Assembly: GCF_028688855.1 (NCBI RefSeq)
Contig: NZ_JAQTXI010000029.1
Span: 1 to 38,367, forward strand
Direction: 5' to 3'
DNA from: Neomegalonema sp.
GTDB lineage: Bacteria > Pseudomonadota > Alphaproteobacteria > Rhodobacterales > Rhodobacteraceae
DNA: 38,367 bases
Each line of letters opens with the position of its first letter. Position 1 is the stretch's first letter. The notes beneath the pieces were generated by a model, which did no database searches, was not told the DNA's origin, and saw nothing but the letters and a program-made list of their open reading frames with translations. A program made the translations under genes and the position numbers. This document shows positions 1-6,592 of this stretch, one piece after another.

Positions 1-142
1 GGCCGTCGTATTTGCCGATCTCGGCCTTGAGCTCGTCCGGGGAGAGCTTGGGCGAGACGGTCACGTCGATGCCGCGGTTGCGGAAGATCTCGACGGCCTG
101 GTTGCTCATGGAATCGCTGATGAGAACCTTGGGAGCGGTCAT
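1..142 (-). CDS. serA: D-3-phosphoglycerate dehydrogenase, N-terminal part (runs off left edge)
   Basis: Only the first 47 codons are in the window. They read MTAPKVLISDSMSNQAVEIF and continue to the edge at a KYDG motif. This is the typical start of the first Rossmann-like lobe of SerA, which oxidises 3-phosphoglycerate to 3-phosphohydroxypyruvate with NAD+ as the first step of serine synthesis. The catalytic residues and any C-terminal regulatory domain lie outside the window. The assignment rests on this N-terminal signature and on position: it lies 210 bp downstream of serC on the same strand, the usual alphaproteobacterial serC-serA order. Most of the gene is unseen, so nothing can be said about its integrity. 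Confidence 0.85.
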   Translation of the reverse strand, partial: MTAPKVLISDSMSNQAVEIFRNRGIDVTVSPKLSPDELKAEIGKYDG

Positions 143-301
143 GGCGAAGCGCCTTCTTTATCGGAATTTCGGGGATGAGGCGCTCTGAGTTTTCGCTGGG
201 TCGCGCTTTCACGACGCGAAGCCTGACCGGCCTCGCTGGAAAGCGCTCCAGGCCTCGGCCGCAGCCGCAGAGAGCGCCGTTCTGAGAAACGCGCCTCTCC
301 T

Positions 302-322
302 CGCGCCGCTTCGGGCGGCGCG
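302..322 (-). terminator. Hairpin between serC and serA (possible attenuator or processing stem)
   Basis: CGCGCCGC and GCGGCGCG form a perfect 8-bp stem around a 5-nt loop, about 30 nt after the serC stop. No U-run follows on the minus strand, so it is a poor intrinsic terminator. It may stabilise the serC end of a shared transcript or reduce read-through into serA. Confidence 0.35.
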
Positions 323-352
323 TGAGGGCGTCTTGCGATCACGGGAGGAGGC

Positions 353-1546
353 TCAGGAGGCGGCGAGAGTCTCGGCCTTGGCCTGAGCGAAGGCGTAGTC
401 GAGCCAGGGCGTCAGCGCCTCGATGTCGGCGGTCTCGACCGTGCCGCCGCCCCAGACGCGCAGCGAAGCCGGCGCCGAACGATAGCCGCCGATGTCGAGG
501 GCCGCGTTCTCCTTCTCCAGAAGCTTCGTCATCTTCTTGACGAACTCCCAGCGGGCTTCCTCGTCCGGCAGGTTCAGGAAGACCGGATCCTTGATCTGGA
601 AGCAGAGCGAGGTCGGCGAGCGGGTCGCCGGGTCTTTCGCCATCCACTCGGCCCAGTGGGACTGACGGATCCAGCGGTCGAAGGCGTTGAAATTGGCGTT
701 GGCGCGGGCGATCAGGCCCTTGAGCCCGCCGACGCTCTCGGCCCAGTCGAAGGCCACGAGCTGATCCTCGACCGCCAGCAGCGAGACGGTGTTGAGGGTC
801 TCGCCCTTGAACACGCCCTCGTTGAGGCCGTCGCCCTTGCGGATGCGGTAGATCTTCGGAATGGGCCAGGTCGGCGTATAGGTCTTGATGCGTTCGGCGG
901 CGCGAGGGCCGAAGGCCATCATGCCGTGCTGGGCCTCGCCGCCGAGCACCTTCTGCCAGGACCAGGTGACCACGTCGAGCTTGTTCCAGGGCAGATCCAT
1001 GGCGAAGGCCGCCGAGGTGGCGTCGGCGAGGACGAGGCCCTCGCGGTCGTCAGGGATCCAGTCGCCGTTCGGCGCGCGCACGCCCGAGGTGGTGCCGTTC
1101 CACGTGAAGCAGACGTCGCGGGTGAAATCGACTTTCGAGAGGTCCGGAAGATCGCCGTAGGCGGCCTTGGTGACCCTGGCCTCGATCTTGAGCTCCTTCA
1201 CCGCGTCGGTGGCCCAGTCGTTGCCGAAATTCTCCCAGACGAGGATTTCAGCCGGGCGGGCGCCGAAGAGGTTCCAGAGCGCGCATTCCACCGCGCCCGT
1301 ATCCGAGCCGGCGATGATCGCCAGGCGCCAGTCGGCCGGAATGCCGAGCATGGCCTTCGAACGGGTGATGACTTCCTCGATGCGCGCCTTGCCCTCCTTG
1401 GAGCGATGCGAGCGACCGACGGCGGCGCCTTCGAGCAGGCTGATGTTCCAGCCGGGGAATTTCGTGGTGGGGCCGGGCGAGAAACGCGGATTCGCAGGGC
1501 GCGTTTCGGGCTTCGCCGCAGCGGCGGCGGTCGTGGCGTCGGTCAT
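353..1546 (-). CDS. serC: Phosphoserine aminotransferase
   Basis: This 397-residue fold-type I PLP enzyme transfers the amino group from glutamate to 3-phosphohydroxypyruvate, giving phosphoserine; the family can also act on the related pyridoxine-pathway intermediate. It starts MTDATTAAAAAKPETRPANP and continues RFSPGPTTKFPGW. The PLP lysine lies in WSWQKVLGGEAQHG, and SAAFAMDLPW precedes it. Length fits the alphaproteobacterial type (about 390 residues), which is longer than the E. coli type. The reading frame stays open far upstream, but homology begins at the ATG ending at 1546, directly behind a structured leader and an AGAGG ribosome site, so that start was chosen. It is followed by serA, and cysE, which uses the serine produced, lies just upstream on the same strand. 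Confidence 0.96.
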   Translation of the reverse strand: MTDATTAAAAAKPETRPANPRFSPGPTTKFPGWNISLLEGAAVGRSHRSKEGKARIEEVITRSKAMLGIPADWRLAIIAGSDTGAVECALWNLFGARPAEILVWENFGNDWATDAVKELKIEARVTKAAYGDLPDLSKVDFTRDVCFTWNGTTSGVRAPNGDWIPDDREGLVLADATSAAFAMDLPWNKLDVVTWSWQKVLGGEAQHGMMAFGPRAAERIKTYTPTWPIPKIYRIRKGDGLNEGVFKGETLNTVSLLAVEDQLVAFDWAESVGGLKGLIARANANFNAFDRWIRQSHWAEWMAKDPATRSPTSLCFQIKDPVFLNLPDEEARWEFVKKMTKLLEKENAALDIGGYRSAPASLRVWGGGTVETADIEALTPWLDYAFAQAKAETLAAS

Positions 1547-1612
1547 GATCGGTCCAACCTCTGGTCGGGGGACGCGGTGCTGCGTCAGGCCGGGATTGGA
1601 TAGCTCCGGAGA
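1547..1612 (-). ncRNA. serC leader RNA motif (cis-regulatory)
   Basis: In RNA sense, UCCAAUC (1600-1594) pairs with GGUUGGA (1559-1553), 7 bp with one G-U. Inside it, GACGC (1586-1582) pairs with GCGUC (1575-1571) around a 6-nt loop, with a CGG/CCG pairing between the two stems. The outer 3' strand lies next to the ribosome site (AGAGG) and ends 6 nt before the serC ATG. Position and architecture agree with the serC RNA motif described upstream of serC-serA operons in Alphaproteobacteria; that identification is from memory, not a covariance search. No ligand is established for that motif. Confidence 0.7.
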
Positions 1613-1665
1613 CGGGCGCCGCGCAAGCGGCTTATGGTCGTAGGGATGAAGAATGACGCCTGCGT

Positions 1666-1690
1666 GACGCGGAGGGCTCGCCCCCGCGTC
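1666..1690 (-). terminator. Hairpin 12 nt after the cysE stop
   Basis: GACGCGG and CCGCGTC form a 7-bp stem, with an inner GGG/CCC and a CTCG loop. It sits 12 nt beyond the end of cysE on the minus strand. The sequence after it is only mildly T-rich, so termination is plausible but may be weak. Confidence 0.4.
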
Positions 1691-1701
1691 GGATTCAGGC
1701 T

Positions 1702-2544
1702 TCAGATGCCTTCGCCCTGGAAGGCGAATCGCTGGTCCATCTGCTTGGCCGGACAGTCGCAGCCCGCGTCTCCGACCACGCGCGCCGGAGCCCCCACCAC
1801 GCTCTTGCGCGGCGGCACGTCGGCGAGGACCACCGAACCCGCCCCGATCCGCGAGCAATCGCCGATCCGGATGTTCCCCAGAACCGAGGCGCCCGCGCCG
1901 ATCATCACGCCCGAACCGATCTTGGGATGGCGGTCGCCGGTCTCCTTGCCGGTGCCCCCGAGGGTCACGCCATGGAGGATCGACACGTCGTCGCCGATCA
2001 CGGCGGTCTCGCCGATCACCACGCCGGTGGCGTGGTCGAACATCACCCGACGCCCGATCCGCGCCGCCGGATGGATGTCCACGCCGAAGACCTCCGATTG
2101 CCGCATCTGGAGGAAGCGCGCCGTCTCGCGCGCGCCCTGACGCCAGTGCCAATGCGCGATCCGGTGGGATTGCAGCGCCAGATAGCCCTTGAAATACATC
2201 AGCGGCTGGAACAGCCGCTCGCAGGCGGGATCGCGGGCCTTGACCGCGAGCACGTCCTCGCGGGCCGCCGTCGCGAGCCCCGGATCCGCCCGATGGGCCG
2301 TCGCGGCGATCTCGGCCAGAGCCAGAGCCGGAAGCTCCGGCGCGGCCAGCTTCCCGGCGATGCGGTGGACCAGCGCGTCGTCGAGCGAGGCGTGGGCCAG
2401 GATCGCTCCGTGCAGCGCCGCCGCCAGGAGCGGTTCGGCGCGGGCGGCGGCCTCGGCTTCGGCGCGCAGATCCGCCCAGAAGGCTTCGGCCGGGTCTCGC
2501 GCGCCCGTCAGCAGGCCGCCCGCCCGCAAGCTGATGGTGTTCAT
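1702..2544 (-). CDS. cysE: Serine O-acetyltransferase
   Basis: CysE acetylates serine with acetyl-CoA to make O-acetylserine, the acceptor for sulfide in cysteine synthesis. The 280-residue protein has the family's helical N-terminal region (about 15-150) followed by a left-handed beta-helix of hexapeptide repeats. Visible signatures are DIHPAARIGRRVMFDHATG, VVIGETAVIGDDVSILHGVTLGGTG and RHPKIGSGVMIGAGASVLGN. The acid/base His lies in the FDHATG and LHGVTLGG segments. The C-terminal tail ends FAFQGEGI; this tail is where CysE enzymes commonly bind cysteine synthase, but the interaction here is inference. The start is fixed by an overlapping inverted repeat and a GAGAGG ribosome site just upstream. 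Confidence 0.95.
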   Translation of the reverse strand: MNTISLRAGGLLTGARDPAEAFWADLRAEAEAAARAEPLLAAALHGAILAHASLDDALVHRIAGKLAAPELPALALAEIAATAHRADPGLATAAREDVLAVKARDPACERLFQPLMYFKGYLALQSHRIAHWHWRQGARETARFLQMRQSEVFGVDIHPAARIGRRVMFDHATGVVIGETAVIGDDVSILHGVTLGGTGKETGDRHPKIGSGVMIGAGASVLGNIRIGDCSRIGAGSVVLADVPPRKSVVGAPARVVGDAGCDCPAKQMDQRFAFQGEGI

Positions 2545-2546
2545 GC

Positions 2547-2581
2547 TTCGCCTCTCTGGTCCGATGGGCCCGAGAGGCGAA
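2547..2581 (-). promoter_or_regulatory. Inverted repeat covering the cysE ribosome-binding site
   Basis: TTCGCCTCTC (2547-2556) and GAGAGGCGAA (2572-2581) are perfect 10-bp inverted arms. An inner GGTCC/GGGCC pairing can extend them to about 15 bp with one mismatch. In RNA the 3' arm contains the cysE ribosome site GAGAGG, ending 2 nt before the ATG. It is either a translation-blocking hairpin or, if transcription starts inside it, a DNA operator. Confidence 0.5.
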
Positions 2582-2606
2582 TCTAGCGCATTTCGCAGCG
2601 CGTCAA
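2580..2606 (-). promoter_or_regulatory. Possible cysE promoter with a GANTC site in the -10
   Basis: On the minus strand, TTGACG (2606-2601) is followed after 15 bp by TAGATT (2585-2580); TTTTGA at 17 bp is an alternative -35. The -10 overlaps GATTC (2579-2583), a CcrM-type GANTC site, so methylation could influence it. The short spacer makes this tentative. Confidence 0.35.
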
Positions 2607-2627
2607 AAGCATAAGCTTATCCGACGA

Positions 2628-3182
2628 TCAGCTGACGGTCAGAAGCTTGGGCGGGCGGTTGCGGTCGCGGCGGTTGGACATCGGCTGATAGGCCGCCAGA
2701 GTATGGGCCGCGCAATAGGGCTTGCCCGCCGCAGAGGGCAGGCCGCAGAAATGGAAATCGTCGTGGTTGGGGTCGCCGATGGGCCATTTGCAGGTCCGTT
2801 CGGTCAGCTCCAGCAGAGAGAGGCGGCGGGCCTTCTTCTCCAGGCTGGCGAGGTCCACCTGAGGCGCGGCGACCTCCTCGATCTCCTCGTCTTCGTCCTC
2901 CAGCTCCTCGATCTCCTCCTCGGGCTCGACCGGATCGGCGGCGCGGGCGGCCTCGGGGGCGGGGGCGGCTTCGGCCGGAGGGACGACTCCGGCGGCTTCG
3001 GCGGCCTCCGGCTCGGCGAGGCCCTCGCCCTTCTCCACCCGGTTCGAGAGCCCGAGGCGGTGCACCTTGCCGATCACGGCGTTGCGCGACACGCCGCCGA
3101 GCTGCTTGGCGATCTGGCTGGCGCTGGCGCCTTCGTGCCAGAGCGCCTTGAGCTGCTCGACTCGTTCATCGGTCCAGGACAT
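2628..3182 (-). CDS. gcrA: GcrA cell-cycle regulator
   Basis: GcrA is an alphaproteobacterial transcription factor that works with sigma-70 RNA polymerase at promoters carrying CcrM-methylated GANTC sites, linking DNA replication to gene expression. The 184-residue protein starts MSWTDERVEQLKALWHEGAS and continues QIAKQLGGVSRNAVIGKVHRLGL, the characteristic N-terminal helix-turn-helix (about 1-48). A low-complexity Ala/Pro/Glu linker follows, including EPEEEIEELEDEDEEIEE. The conserved C-terminal module (about 130-175) reads RTCKWPIGDP, HFCGLPSAAGKPYCAAHT, with the spaced Cys/His set typical of GcrA. Length is slightly above the usual 170 or so because of the acidic linker. It lies between cysE and a small zinc-finger gene on the same strand. 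Confidence 0.95.
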   Translation of the reverse strand: MSWTDERVEQLKALWHEGASASQIAKQLGGVSRNAVIGKVHRLGLSNRVEKGEGLAEPEAAEAAGVVPPAEAAPAPEAARAADPVEPEEEIEELEDEDEEIEEVAAPQVDLASLEKKARRLSLLELTERTCKWPIGDPNHDDFHFCGLPSAAGKPYCAAHTLAAYQPMSNRRDRNRPPKLLTVS

Positions 3183-3301
3183 GGGGAGACTCCTGCGAAG
3201 GGCGGATGGGGCGGCGCGGATCCGGAACGGAGGCTCCGGAAGGGCCGGAGGTCATAAAGGGCGCGGAGGCCGGGGCGCAAGCCCGCTCCGCGCGAAAGGC
3301 G

Positions 3302-3508
3302 TCAATGGGCCGCGTCGAGCTGGAAGCGGCGGTCGCAATAGGGGCAGTCCGCCCAGCCGCGCGCGCCGATCTCCAGCCAGACCCGCGGATGCCCCAGAGA
3401 GCCGCCCGGGCCGTCGCAGGCCACGCGATGGGCGGAGACGATCACCGTCTCGGGCGGCGGCAGGGCCGCGGAGGGATGGACGGCGGGCGCGGAGCGCTCA
3501 TCGGACAT
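3302..3508 (-). CDS. Small zinc-finger domain protein (NDUFS6/zf-CHCC type)
   Basis: This 68-residue protein carries VACDGPGGSLGHPRVWLEIG and CPYCDRRFQLD, the C-x(n)-H-x(n)-CxxC pattern of the zf-CHCC family. Bacterial members are homologous to the zinc-binding core of the mitochondrial complex I subunit NDUFS6. The four presumed ligands are Cys in ACDG, His in LGHPRV and the two Cys in CPYC. Small alphaproteobacterial proteins of this kind are generally of unknown function; a role in complex I assembly is inferred only from the homology. It precedes gcrA on the same strand with a gap of about 120 bp that shows no clear promoter. Confidence 0.85.
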   Translation of the reverse strand: MSDERSAPAVHPSAALPPPETVIVSAHRVACDGPGGSLGHPRVWLEIGARGWADCPYCDRRFQLDAAH

Positions 3509-3633
3509 GGCGGAACTCCCTTGGGTGGTCCCTCGGCGGGGAAGGCCTGCGGGCGGTGGAGAATGGCGAGAGGGCGGCGGCTTGCGCCCGCTCCGGTGCG
3601 GTTTTAGGCCTTGGCGCCCATGGGAGGCAAGCC

Positions 3634-3665
3634 CGCCTTTCGCGAATCCCCGCCTTTCGCGACTC
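3634..3665. repeat. Two 15-bp direct repeats each ending in a GANTC site
   Basis: CGCCTTTCGCGAATC (3634-3648) and CGCCTTTCGCGACTC (3651-3665) differ only at the N of GANTC and are spaced 17 bp start to start. They lie just upstream of the short gene at 3678 and could be a methylation-sensitive control element. Confidence 0.5.
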
Positions 3666-3677
3666 AGGGAGGCGCCC

Positions 3678-3896
3678 GTGACGAGGCCGCAGGTCCGGCC
3701 TCCGGCCGAAGAGGATTCCCCCGCTGGCGGGAGCTCCGGCGCGCATGTCGTCCGCCGCCGCGACGCCCGGATGATCGCGTCGGGCGTGCCAGGGGTCTGC
3801 CGGCCGATCCATGAGGCCGACGCGGCCGCGCGTCGTCTGTACGATCAGGTCGCCGAGCGTTCCGGATTCCTGCACTATCGCCGGAATCTGATCTGA
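3678..3896 (+). CDS. Short hypothetical protein upstream of gph
   Basis: A GTG start with an excellent ribosome site (AGGGAGG at 3667-3673, 4 nt before the start) opens a 72-residue frame, ending 12 nt before the gph start. The protein is rich in Arg, Pro and Ala and begins VTRPQVRPPAEEDSPAGG. The second half, IHEADAAARRLYDQVAERSG and then FLHYRRNLI, looks like a compact helical segment. No family is recognised. The short gap to gph and the shared strand suggest co-transcription. A longer in-frame start exists at 3507 but has no comparable ribosome site. It could instead be a non-coding leader, so confidence is moderate. Confidence 0.45.
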   Translation: MTRPQVRPPAEEDSPAGGSSGAHVVRRRDARMIASGVPGVCRPIHEADAAARRLYDQVAERSGFLHYRRNLI

Positions 3897-3908
3897 GGAG
3901 CCTTTCCC

Positions 3909-4607
3909 GTGACCTCTGAACTCCCCCGCGCCGTGATCTTCGATCTGGACGGCACCCTCGTCGACACCGCGCCCGATCTGGTGGGGGCGCTCAACGACCT
4001 GCTTGCGGTTCTTGACCTGCCGCCCGTGACGCTGGAGCAGGGGCGGGCGGCCTCGGGGCGGGGCGGGCGCTCGCTGATCCAGGTGGGGCATGAGCTGGCC
4101 GGAATCCGGCTGACCGAGGCCGAAGTGGACGCGCTCTATCCGCGCTATCTGGAGCATTACGCCGCCCGCGTGGCCGTGGATTCGGTCGTCTATCCCGGCG
4201 TGACGGCGCTTCTGGATCATCTGGAGGCTCAAGGCTGGCGGCTCGGGATCTGCACGAACAAGCCGCTGCGCTTCGCCGAAAGCCTGATGCGCTCGCTCGG
4301 GCTGCGGGAGCGGTTCGGCGTGCTGCTCGGCGCCGACAGCCTGCCCGTGCGCAAGCCCGATCCGCGCCATCTCGTCGAGACCCTGACGCGGCTCGGGGTG
4401 GAGCCCGACCGCGGAATCCTCCTCGGCGACACCGAGACCGACCTGAAGACCGCACGCGCCGTCGGGATTCCCGTGGCGCTGACCAGCTTCGGCTACGCCC
4501 CCGTTCCGGTGGCCACCTATGCGCCCGACGCGGTCTTCCATCATTACGACGAAGCCCCCGAGATGATCGAAAGGCTCTGGGCGCTCGGCAGGGCCTGGGC
4601 GGGCTGA
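3909..4607 (+). CDS. gph: Phosphoglycolate phosphatase (HAD family)
   Basis: This 232-residue HAD hydrolase most likely removes the phosphate from 2-phosphoglycolate. Motif I is FDLDGTLVDTAPDL at about residues 10-23, with the nucleophile Asp in DLDGT. Motif II is ICTNKP (about 117), motif III the Lys in VRKPDPRHL, and motif IV GDTETDLKTA. A helical cap of the Gph/PGP subfamily lies between motifs I and II. The start is a GTG at 3909 with GAGGAG at 3895-3900. It follows a short unknown gene and precedes the Fur-like boxes of the metal transporter. Substrate assignment within HAD phosphatases is from family resemblance; other small phosphoesters cannot be excluded. Confidence 0.88.
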   Translation: MTSELPRAVIFDLDGTLVDTAPDLVGALNDLLAVLDLPPVTLEQGRAASGRGGRSLIQVGHELAGIRLTEAEVDALYPRYLEHYAARVAVDSVVYPGVTALLDHLEAQGWRLGICTNKPLRFAESLMRSLGLRERFGVLLGADSLPVRKPDPRHLVETLTRLGVEPDRGILLGDTETDLKTARAVGIPVALTSFGYAPVPVATYAPDAVFHHYDEAPEMIERLWALGRAWAG

Positions 4608-4650
4608 GGCCCCCGCTTCCGGCGCCGGGGCGGAATCGCGACCCCATTCT

Positions 4651-4665
4651 TGAGAATGGTTCTCA
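4651..4665. promoter_or_regulatory. Fur/Mur-like box 1
   Basis: TGAGAATGGTTCTCA is a 7-1-7 inverted repeat with one asymmetric position. It closely matches the Fur-family 7-1-7 consensus and lies exactly 30 bp, about three helical turns, from box 2. Confidence 0.65.
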
Positions 4666-4671
4666 TTCTCA

Positions 4672-4701
4672 TTGACGAATTGAGAATGATTCTCATATAG
4701 A
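4672..4701 (+). promoter_or_regulatory. Promoter of the metal transporter operon
   Basis: TTGACG (4672-4677) and TATAGA (4696-4701) are separated by 18 bp. Box 2 fills the spacer, so a bound Fur-family repressor would block RNA polymerase. Confidence 0.6.
4681..4695. promoter_or_regulatory. Fur/Mur-like box 2 (perfect palindrome)
   Basis: TGAGAATGATTCTCA is a perfect 7-1-7 inverted repeat of Fur-family type, lying between the -35 and -10 of the transporter promoter. In Rhodobacterales the Fur homologue often acts as the manganese regulator Mur, which fits a metal importer of this kind. Confidence 0.75.
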
Positions 4702-4760
4702 CGTCTTCAGGAGATCGGCGCGCCCCTCCTGCGGCGGGGCCAGGACGAAGGACGAGGCGG

Positions 4761-5741
4761 ATGGTCGGCGCGAGGATGTGGAGCATGGCGGCGGGACTCG
4801 TCCTGAGCGGAGCGGCGGCCGCTCCGGCTCAGGAGGCGCCGCTTCAGGTGGTCGCCACCACGGGCATGATCGCCGACGCCGCGCGGGGCGTCGGCGGAGA
4901 GCGCGCCCAGGTGCGGGCCCTGATGGGCTCGGGCGTCGATCCGCATGGCTATCGGGCCACGCGCAGCGACGTCACGGCTCTGGCGCGGGCGGATCTGGTG
5001 CTCTGGCACGGGCTGAACCTCGAAGCCCAGATGCGGCCCCTGCTCGAGGAACTCGGCGAGAGCGGCGCGAGCTTCCCCGTGGCCGAGGCTCTGCCGAAGG
5101 AGAAGCTCCAGCCCCTCGCGGCGGACGGAAGCGATTCCGAAGGCCATGATCCGCATGTCTGGATGGACGTCGCGCTCTGGTCGGGGATCCTGCCGGGCGT
5201 CCGCGATCAGATGTGCGCCCTGCGTCCGGCGGATTGCCCCGTCTTCGCCGCCAACGCCGAAGCCTACGCCGGGCGGCTCGCCGCCCTGGAGGCCCGCGCC
5301 CGCGAGGCCGCCGCCACGGTGCCGCCCGAAAGGCGCGTGCTGGTCACGGCCCATGACGCCTTCGGCTATTTCGGCGCCGCCTACGGATTCGAGGTGGAGG
5401 GCGTCCAGGGCGTCTCGACCGAATCCGAGGCGGGGCTCAAGCGCGTCGGGGATCTGGTGGAGATTCTGGTGTCGCGGGGGATCGGGGCGGTCTTCGTGGA
5501 ATCCTCCGTCTCCGACCGGAATCTGCGGGCCCTCGTCGAGGGCGCCGCCGCGCGCGGCCGCAAGGTCGCCATCGGGGGCGAGCTCTTCTCCGACGCCATG
5601 GGGCCGGCGGGGAGCTACGAAGGGACCTATCCCGGCATGATGGACCATAATTTCGCGACCATCGTTCAGGCTCTGGGCGGCGCGGCTCAGGGCCAGATCG
5701 CGGCGCAGGAAGCCGCGCGCGCAGAAAGGGGAACGCCGTGA
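4761..5741 (+). CDS. Metal ABC transporter substrate-binding protein (TroA/SitA-like)
   Basis: This periplasmic cluster A-I binding protein delivers Mn2+, Zn2+ or Fe2+ to the ABC importer encoded downstream. Its 326 residues start with a Sec signal (MWSMAAGLVLSGAAAAPAQ); cleavage after about residue 24 is likely, and no lipobox cysteine is seen. The likely ligands are H62 in VDPHGY, H132 in DPHVWMD, H198 in VTAHDAF and D278 in LFSDAMG. This is the three-His plus one-Asp set of TroA, not the Glu-containing set of PsaA/MntC. The segment between H62 and H132 lacks the long His-rich loop of typical ZnuA. Together with the Fur/Mur boxes this favours Mn, but Zn is possible. The stop overlaps the next start (GTGA). 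Confidence 0.9.
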   Translation: MVGARMWSMAAGLVLSGAAAAPAQEAPLQVVATTGMIADAARGVGGERAQVRALMGSGVDPHGYRATRSDVTALARADLVLWHGLNLEAQMRPLLEELGESGASFPVAEALPKEKLQPLAADGSDSEGHDPHVWMDVALWSGILPGVRDQMCALRPADCPVFAANAEAYAGRLAALEARAREAAATVPPERRVLVTAHDAFGYFGAAYGFEVEGVQGVSTESEAGLKRVGDLVEILVSRGIGAVFVESSVSDRNLRALVEGAAARGRKVAIGGELFSDAMGPAGSYEGTYPGMMDHNFATIVQALGGAAQGQIAAQEAARAERGTP

Positions 5742-6589
5742 ATCTCGCCTCGCGACAGGAGGATTTCGCCCTCGCGGCCCGACCGGACGGGCCTCCGGCC
5801 TCCGGCCCTGCGCCTCTGGAGGCCAGGGGCCTGAGCGTCTCCTACGGCGTCAAGCCCGCGCTGATCGGCGTGGACGCCGCCTTTCCCTCCGGACGCATGG
5901 TCGCGGTGATCGGGCCCAACGGCGCGGGGAAATCCACCTTCCTGAAGGCGGCGCTCGGGCTGGCCCCGAAGATCGCCGGAGAGGTCGAGATCTTCGGCGA
6001 GCCCGTCGACCAGGCTTACGGCCGCTTCGCCTATGTGCCCCAGCGCGCCAGCGTGGACTGGGATTTCCCCACTCAGGCCCTCGACGTCGTGAGCATGGGG
6101 CTCTACCGCGAACTCGGCCTTATGGGCCGCTTCCGCGGCGAACACCGGCGCCGGGCCATGGCGGCTCTGGAGCGGGTCGGCATGGCGGATTTCGCGGATC
6201 GTCAGATCGGGCGGCTCTCGGGCGGACAGCAGCAGCGCGTGTTTCTGGCGCGGGCTCTGGCCCAGGAGGCCGACCTCTATCTGCTGGACGAGCCCTTCGC
6301 GGGCGTGGACGCCGCCACCGAGCGCGCCATCGTCGAGGTGCTCAAGGGCCTTCAGGCCGAGGGGCGGACGGTGGTCTGCGTGCATCACGACCTCGCCACG
6401 GCGCAGGAGTATTTCGACTACGCCCTGCTGCTCAATCTGCGCAAGATCGCCGAGGGCCCCATCCGCGAGGTGCTGACCATCGGGAATCTGCAGCGCACCT
6501 ACGGCGGGCGCCTGACCGGGCCCCAGCTGGCGGCCTTCGGGGCTTCGGGCGGGGCTTCGGGCGGGGCTTTCGGCGGGGCGGGCGGCTGA
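5738..6589 (+). CDS. Metal ABC transporter ATP-binding protein
   Basis: This is the ATPase of the Mn/Zn-type importer. Its 283 residues carry Walker A GPNGAGKST, the Q-loop YVPQRASVDWDFPT (typical of the metal-chelate ATPases), the signature LSGGQQQRV, Walker B LYLLDEPFAG and the switch His in CVHHDL. It starts at a GTG overlapping the stop of the binding-protein gene, so translation is probably coupled. The C-terminus ends in a GASGGASGGAFGGAGG tail coded by 12-bp tandem repeats and is probably disordered. The first permease begins 4 nt after this gene. Confidence 0.93.
   Translation: MNLASRQEDFALAARPDGPPASGPAPLEARGLSVSYGVKPALIGVDAAFPSGRMVAVIGPNGAGKSTFLKAALGLAPKIAGEVEIFGEPVDQAYGRFAYVPQRASVDWDFPTQALDVVSMGLYRELGLMGRFRGEHRRRAMAALERVGMADFADRQIGRLSGGQQQRVFLARALAQEADLYLLDEPFAGVDAATERAIVEVLKGLQAEGRTVVCVHHDLATAQEYFDYALLLNLRKIAEGPIREVLTIGNLQRTYGGRLTGPQLAAFGASGGASGGAFGGAGG
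6539..6586 (+). repeat. 12-bp tandem repeat at the 3' end of the ATPase gene
   Basis: Four imperfect copies of GGGGCTTCGGGC in frame code a Gly/Ala/Ser tail. Copy number could vary by slippage without shifting the frame. Confidence 0.6.
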
Positions 6590-6592
6590 ATC

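Noticed and set aside
353..2152. A 599-residue minus-strand frame including serC
   Set aside because: The part upstream of the serC ATG is an open frame over the leader RNA and antisense of the cysE 3' region; homology to SerC begins at 1546.
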